Shown here: positions 1 to 5,196 of the stretch, one piece after another
Position numbering within the stretch: the first letter of the stretch is position 1
How the letters are laid out: every line of letters begins with the position of its first letter
Source of the DNA: a bacterium
GTDB taxonomy: Bacteria > Verrucomicrobiota > Verrucomicrobiia > Limisphaerales > UBA11358
Direction of reading: 5' to 3'
Assembly: GCA_021781185.1 (NCBI GenBank)
Contig: JAJXXI010000580.1
Coordinates: 1-5,196 of the forward strand
DNA length: 5,196 nt
Program-made: the position numbers and the translations under genes
The notes under the pieces: generated by a model
Databases searched by the model: none
What the model saw: only the letters and a program-made list of their open reading frames with translations
Told to the model about the DNA's origin: nothing

Positions 1-351
1 CCACTCGGCGAACAAGTCGCTGGAAACGGTTTCCACCGCCCGGATGCGTTTGCGCACGGTCTCGGCCTGGCTCACGCAATCGTCGTATTCGCTCTGGAGC
101 GAGCGGTAGGCGCGTTCGGCCTCGCCACCGTCAAACTTGGTGATCTCCTTCAACTGGGTAAGCGCATCCTTGAACTGCTGCTGCGCCTCCTTCTGGTCGT
201 CGCGCGCCTCGATGACACGCTTCTTGAGCAAATCCCGCTTGTAAACCCCGACCTTTTCATAGGCGGCGTAGTAAACACTGCTGCAGCCCGTGGTGTTTAA
301 AATCAAGGCCGCCGCCAGCAACGCCGGGAGCCATTTGAAAAGTGGTTTCAT
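1..351 (-). CDS. DUF2959-family lipoprotein, N-terminal part (runs off left edge)
   Basis: This is the first 117 codons of a gene that continues beyond base 1. It opens with a lipoprotein-type signal peptide: charged MKPLFK, a hydrophobic stretch at about residues 7-18, then NTTGC with the candidate lipidated cysteine at residue 23. The lipobox is atypical because it has Thr rather than Leu at -3. After Cys23 the segment SVYYAAYEKVGVYKRDLL, then a strongly charged helical stretch with FDGGE at 73-77 and ending DLFAEW, matches my memory of the DUF2959 family. Those proteins are about 200 residues long, so roughly half is visible. The mature part looks like a long amphipathic or coiled-coil helix. 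Function is unknown; a periplasmic membrane-anchored location is inferred. The ATG follows the FKBP stop by 26 bp on the same strand, so co-transcription is likely. No Shine-Dalgarno sequence is visible. The family call is fairly sure, and the role is not known. Confidence 0.75.
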   Translation of the reverse strand, partial: MKPLFKWLPALLAAALILNTTGCSSVYYAAYEKVGVYKRDLLKKRVIEARDDQKEAQQQFKDALTQLKEITKFDGGEAERAYRSLQSEYDDCVSQAETVRKRIRAVETVSSDLFAEW

Positions 352-377
352 GTGGAACGGCGGCTTGGTCGGGGTCC

Positions 378-710
378 TCAATCAATGCCCAGCAGTTCAA
401 CTTCGAACACCAGCGTGGCATTCGGCGGAATGGCCCCGGGATAACCGTCGCGGCCATAGGCGAGTTCGGGCGGGATGGTCAGCTTGACCTTGTCGCCGAT
501 TTTCATCTGCGCCACGCCCAGATCCCAGCCGGCAATCACTTGTCCCGCGCCGAGAACGAAGGCGAACGGCTCGTTGCGATCCACTGAGCTGTCGAACTTT
601 CTGCCGTCGGTGAACCTGCCCGTGTAGTGGACGCGGACCGCGCTGCCATTTTTAGGTGCCGCACCGCTGCCGGTCACGAGCTTTTCAATCTGCAATTCAG
701 GTTTTGCCAT
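378..710 (-). CDS. FKBP-type peptidyl-prolyl cis-trans isomerase, single domain, cytoplasmic
   Basis: A 110-residue protein that is almost exactly one FKBP domain, the length of human FKBP12. FKBPs catalyse cis-trans isomerisation of Xaa-Pro bonds in folding proteins. The active-site pocket is intact: Tyr29 in VHYTG, Phe39-Asp40 in KFDSS, Phe49 or Phe51, Val58-Ile59 and Trp62 in QVIAGW, Tyr85 in LAYG, Ile94 in AIPPNA, and Phe102 in TLVFEVELL. The FKBP12 His87 position reads Tyr90, a common substitution. No signal peptide or membrane segment is present, so it should be cytoplasmic, unlike many bacterial FKBPs that are secreted or carry a dimerisation domain. I chose the ATG at 710 because [11 protein letters not shown] is a normal FKBP start; an in-frame TTG at 731 would add seven residues with no better ribosome site. 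It probably forms a two-gene unit with the downstream lipoprotein gene. Confidence 0.93.
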   Translation of the reverse strand: MAKPELQIEKLVTGSGAAPKNGSAVRVHYTGRFTDGRKFDSSVDRNEPFAFVLGAGQVIAGWDLGVAQMKIGDKVKLTIPPELAYGRDGYPGAIPPNATLVFEVELLGID

Positions 711-715
711 GCCAG

Positions 716-744
716 ATTTTCGTCCGGGCAAAACGAGGCGTCAA
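716..744 (-). promoter_or_regulatory. Weak candidate promoter for the FKBP gene
   Basis: On the minus strand TTGACG (739-744) is followed after 17 bp by GAAAAT (716-721). This is 5/6 and 4/6 to the sigma-70 consensus. It would start the message about at the ATG at 710, giving a nearly leaderless mRNA, which fits the absence of a Shine-Dalgarno sequence there. An AT-rich tract just upstream (751-788) could help or could hold the real promoter. The call rests only on consensus resemblance. Confidence 0.2.
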
Positions 745-795
745 TACAACCTTTTAAAAATTGACGGCATTTAATTTATTTAAAGAATAGAGCAG

Positions 796-823
796 TGCCA
801 ACCGCAGCGAATCCTGGTCGGCA
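796..823 (-). terminator. Candidate terminator hairpin after the nitronate monooxygenase-like gene
   Basis: Read on the minus strand, TGCCGACC (823-816) can pair with GGTTGGCA (803-796) over 8 bp with one G-U wobble and a 12-nt loop. It begins 38 nt past the flavoprotein stop codon. The same arms on the plus strand would have an A-C mismatch, so the structure favours minus-strand RNA. The tail CTGCTCTATTCTTT is pyrimidine-rich but has no clean U-run, so this is a moderate candidate at best. Confidence 0.35.
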
Positions 824-861
824 ATGCGGCGGACAAGGGGATTTCCTTCCCAGCCGAAGAT

Positions 862-2286
862 TTAAACGGGTTCGCCCAGCAGGGTGCTGACGACTTCAGC
901 CGCAGTGTAAGATTTGCGGCCAGCCTGCACAAAACTGGCAACTTGCGCGATGTCGTTTCCTGCGGTGATAAGCGGCAGATCCATCTCGTTGCCCGGCCGG
1001 ATCTGGGCCAGGCCAATCGTGGCGGTCAATCCGTTGCAGACGCATTGCCGGCCCTCGGTTTCATTGGGGGTGCCGCCTTTGCGGACGTAACCCTCCACTG
1101 GTTCAGCAGGACATCGGTAACCGACCTTGCCATCCGGTTTGCGATACGCGTGCCGCAGATAGCCGAGATCACACAGCCGCGCCCGTCCGGCGTTGGCATC
1201 ATTGTCCGACAACGTGCCGGGCAACTGGACCACCTTGAACGGAAAGCCCGTCGGCGACGCAAGGGGATCAGTGAACACCCTCGCTTTGCCTTCGCGGCTT
1301 AGTTCAATGACCTGCTGCTTGAGGTCCGCCCGAATGCCGGATTCTTCACAAAACGCGAACGCCGTGCCGGCCTGAATGCCCGCCGCGCCGAGTTGCAATG
1401 CTTCGGCCAGTTTGTGGGGCCGGCCATACGAACCCGCCAGCCAAAAGGGCAGGCCGAGTTCGCGGATTTTTTCCAGGTCCGGCACATCACGCGGGCCGTA
1501 AACCGGTTCGCCGCCCGCGTTCAATTGCAGGGTGCCGCGCGGCGGAGCGTTGTGGCCGCCGGCGCTTTCGCCTTCGACAATGAATCCATCCACCCGGCCG
1601 TTTGATTTGCGGGCGAGCGTGATGGCCAGCGTGGCCGAGGCGACGATGCCGAGGAAAAACGGACGTTTCAGTGCGGGCGCGGAACCGCCGCAAAATGCCG
1701 CCGGAGCGAAGGTGGTGTGAAATTCCTCGCCCGCCAGTGCGCCCTCGACATCAATCTTCAACTCCACCGCCTCGCCTTTGGCCAGCCGGTCCAGCACGCC
1801 GGGGATGGAACGTGGAATGCCGGCACCCATCAGCACATAATCCACGCCCGCAAGCATCGCCCCGTAAATCGAGGGCAAGGTGGGAAGCTGGATTTTTTCC
1901 AGGAAGTTGATGCCCACCGGGCCGGCGCGGCCTTCCTTGGCGAGAAACACTTCCACAAAATTGGCCAGCACGGTCAGCGCCACAAAGTCCGGGCCGGGCT
2001 TTAAAGTGGGCAGCGGAGTGAGCTTGAATGGTTCGCCGGCCGGCTTGCCACCGGAAATGAAATAATCAGCCAGCACGCGAGCGGCGATGTCAGGCACCGG
2101 AAAATTCCCGATCGCCCGGCGCATTTCGCCGCCGGGATCGCCGACTTGCAGCCGCCGGGCCAAAATGGCGGCAAGCGCCGTGCCGGAGACGACACCAAGC
2201 TGTCCGGTCTGCGAAACCGCACGGGCCAGACGCCAGTCAGAGACGCCAGCGCCCATTCCGCCCTGGATGATTTGTGGATGTGACAT
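862..2286 (-). CDS. Nitronate monooxygenase/2-nitropropane dioxygenase-family FMN protein, long form with C-terminal Cys-rich extension
   Basis: A 474-residue TIM-barrel flavoprotein. The barrel opens with IIQGGMGAGVS (residues 6-16), the usual first strand and glycine-rich loop of the family. INFLEK follows at 126-131, then GFIVEGESAGGH at 234-245, where His245 sits at the place of the catalytic histidine of nitronate monooxygenases. LAGSYGRPHKLAEALQLGAA and AGTAFAFCEESG (283-317) form the FMN-phosphate region. Classical enzymes oxidise alkyl nitronates to carbonyl compounds and nitrite, but members are widely over-annotated and the true substrate here is unknown. The protein is about 100 residues longer than classical enzymes. 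The extra C-terminal part (about 365-474) has CDLGYLRHAY, YRCPAEP and RQCVCNGL, giving cysteines 372, 392, 415 and 417, a pattern I associate with a long subfamily. The ATG at 2286 is chosen because the barrel motif begins five residues later. No Shine-Dalgarno is visible. It lacks a signal peptide and is presumed cytoplasmic. It stands alone between katG and the FKBP gene. Confidence 0.85.
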   Translation of the reverse strand: MSHPQIIQGGMGAGVSDWRLARAVSQTGQLGVVSGTALAAILARRLQVGDPGGEMRRAIGNFPVPDIAARVLADYFISGGKPAGEPFKLTPLPTLKPGPDFVALTVLANFVEVFLAKEGRAGPVGINFLEKIQLPTLPSIYGAMLAGVDYVLMGAGIPRSIPGVLDRLAKGEAVELKIDVEGALAGEEFHTTFAPAAFCGGSAPALKRPFFLGIVASATLAITLARKSNGRVDGFIVEGESAGGHNAPPRGTLQLNAGGEPVYGPRDVPDLEKIRELGLPFWLAGSYGRPHKLAEALQLGAAGIQAGTAFAFCEESGIRADLKQQVIELSREGKARVFTDPLASPTGFPFKVVQLPGTLSDNDANAGRARLCDLGYLRHAYRKPDGKVGYRCPAEPVEGYVRKGGTPNETEGRQCVCNGLTATIGLAQIRPGNEMDLPLITAGNDIAQVASFVQAGRKSYTAAEVVSTLLGEPV

Positions 2287-2455
2287 TATAATTCAACCAA
2301 CGATGACCGCCCGTTTATCGGGTCAGTTGCGGTTGACAACAGGATTTGCCAGACAGATGCGCCCCCCAGTCACATTGGCAGGTTTTCCCACGGAAACAAT
2401 CGCAGTGACACGTTAGTTAATGACGCTGGATTGGCAAGCCCGCATTTGTGAAAAG

Positions 2456-2470
2456 CCAGCTCCCGGCTGG
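2456..2470 (-). terminator. Short hairpin with T-run, possible katG terminator
   Basis: On the minus strand CCAGC-CGGGA-GCTGG forms a 5-bp stem with a 5-nt loop, followed by C and TTTT (2454-2451). It lies about 120 bp past the katG stop. The stem is short for an intrinsic terminator, so this is only a possible site. Confidence 0.25.
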
Positions 2471-2532
2471 TTAAACTGAGTGAAGGAAATGACTGGCGGC
2501 AACGCGGTGCTTAAGCAGGTGGTTTGGTTCCC

Positions 2533-2568
2533 GCCTGCCGGTCTTCTTCAACAAAGAGGCCGGCAGGC
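2533..2568. repeat. GC-rich inverted repeat downstream of katG
   Basis: GCCTGCCGG (2533-2541) and CCGGCAGGC (2560-2568) are perfect 9-bp inverted arms around an 18-nt loop. The right arm runs on into a second GGCAGGC unit, so the stem could slip by four bases. It begins 25 bp past the katG stop. Neither side has a T-run in the right place: the only T6 on the minus strand (2585-2590) lies before the hairpin. It may protect the katG mRNA 3' end, aid factor-dependent termination, or be one copy of a dispersed palindromic repeat; the window cannot decide. Confidence 0.55.
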
Positions 2569-2593
2569 AGGCGATGGCTTGATCAAAAAATCA

Positions 2594-4903
<2,310 letters not shown>

Positions 4904-4905
<2 letters not shown>

Positions 4906-5196
4906 GGAAATGCAGCAACTTCGTTACGTCGTCGCCGTGGCGCGCACGGGCAACTTTTCCCGCGCCGCCGAGCAGTGCCGCGTGGCCCAGCCGTCGTTGA
5001 GCCAGCAAATTCAGAAGCTGGAGGACGAGCTCGGCGAGCGGCTGTTTGACCGTTTGAAACGCGAGGTGAAACTGACGGTGCATGGCGAAACCTTTTTGCG
5101 CCGCGCCGTCCGCATTCTCGAAGAGGTGGATGCAGCCAAACGCGAGGCGGCGGATTCGCAGAATTTGCTGCGCGGCGCGCTGACGATCGGCGTGCT
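4904..5196 (+). CDS. LysR-type transcriptional regulator, OxyR-like, N-terminal part (runs off right edge)
   Basis: Ninety-seven full codons of a LysR-type regulator, whose usual length is about 300. The DNA-binding domain is clear: MEMQQLRYVVAVARTGNFSR, AAEQCRVAQPSLSQQIQKLE, then DELGERLFDR, forming the winged helix-turn-helix at about residues 4-61. A linker helix follows (about 62-88), and then RGALTIGV, the first strand of the effector domain. It aligns without gaps to the start of E. coli OxyR (EYLVALAEHRHFRRAADSCH), including Leu6, Tyr8, Ala21-Ala22 and Cys25. The peroxide-sensing cysteines (E. coli 199 and 208) lie beyond the window, so the redox role is inferred from the divergent katG and the OxyR-type operator. 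The ATG at 4904 keeps OxyR numbering; an in-frame ATG at 4910 is the alternative. Neither has a Shine-Dalgarno sequence. A non-redox LysR regulator remains possible, so no symbol is given. Confidence 0.92.

Larger units (their letters stand above)
2287..2593. other. Noncoding gap between katG and the flavoprotein gene
   Basis: These 307 bp contain no credible gene on either strand; the open frames crossing it begin or end inside katG or the flavoprotein gene in shadow frames. It must hold the 3' end of the katG message and the promoter of the flavoprotein gene. Visible structure is two hairpins (2533-2568 and 2456-2470) and, near the flavoprotein start, a minus-strand TTGTCA (2335-2340) that resembles a -35 but has no well-placed -10. 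Confidence 0.6.

Noticed and set aside
711..731. Longer FKBP start at the in-frame TTG at 731.
   Set aside because: The seven added residues (MPGRKSG) are not typical of the family, the codon is rare, and there is no Shine-Dalgarno sequence; the ATG at 710 gives a normal FKBP start.
2285..2290. A perfect TATAAT on the minus strand overlapping the flavoprotein ATG.
   Set aside because: Used as a -10 it would start transcription inside the coding region, past the conserved IIQGGMG motif, and no -35 lies 16-18 bp upstream. It is best read as chance AT-rich sequence at a start codon.
2310..2322. Small hairpin CCCG-TTTAT-CGGG upstream of the flavoprotein start.
   Set aside because: A 4-bp stem is expected often by chance in sequence of this composition, and it has no context suggesting a riboswitch or attenuator.
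2087..2416. Plus-strand open frame crossing from the flavoprotein gene into the noncoding gap.
   Set aside because: It is mostly antisense to the conserved N-terminal barrel of the flavoprotein, and its sequence shows no recognisable domain.

Overview
The window is GC-rich and densely coding. Four genes lie on the minus strand (right to left: katG, a nitronate-monooxygenase-family flavoprotein, a single-domain FKBP, and a DUF2959 lipoprotein cut by the left edge). One gene lies on the plus strand, a LysR-type regulator cut by the right edge. There is no RNA gene, insertion sequence, CRISPR array or phage gene that I can see. Gene content and protein style suit a free-living aerobic Gram-negative bacterium. 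The mix of an OxyR-like regulator divergent from katG, a DUF2959 lipoprotein, and starts mostly lacking Shine-Dalgarno sequences would fit Verrucomicrobiota (Pedosphaera/Limisphaera side). That placement is an impression from protein style, not something the window proves.

Right end (2594-5196): a peroxide-defence pair. katG encodes a complete bifunctional catalase-peroxidase with all expected catalytic residues. It is transcribed divergently from a LysR-type regulator whose N-terminus aligns without gaps to E. coli OxyR, including the cysteine at position 25. The 96-bp gap between them holds the best signal in the window: tetramers spaced exactly 11 bp apart that read ATAC-N7-CTTT-N7-ATAG-N7-CTAT, 14 of 16 positions of the enterobacterial OxyR consensus. 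A further CTAT lies in phase upstream. The array abuts a candidate katG -35 on one side and covers the regulator's -10 and start codon on the other. This is the geometry expected for activation of katG together with autorepression of the regulator.

Middle (862-2593): a 307-bp noncoding stretch with two hairpins lies downstream of katG. It is followed by a 474-residue FMN-dependent TIM-barrel protein of the nitronate monooxygenase/2-nitropropane dioxygenase family. Its C-terminal extension carries four cysteines. The substrate is unknown.

Left end (1-861): a hairpin that fits a terminator on the minus strand follows the flavoprotein gene. Then come a cytoplasmic FKBP-type prolyl isomerase and, 26 bp further on, a DUF2959 lipoprotein, probably co-transcribed.

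I found no evidence of a wholly new system. The most checkable new point is the conserved OxyR operator and its overlap with the regulator's start codon.
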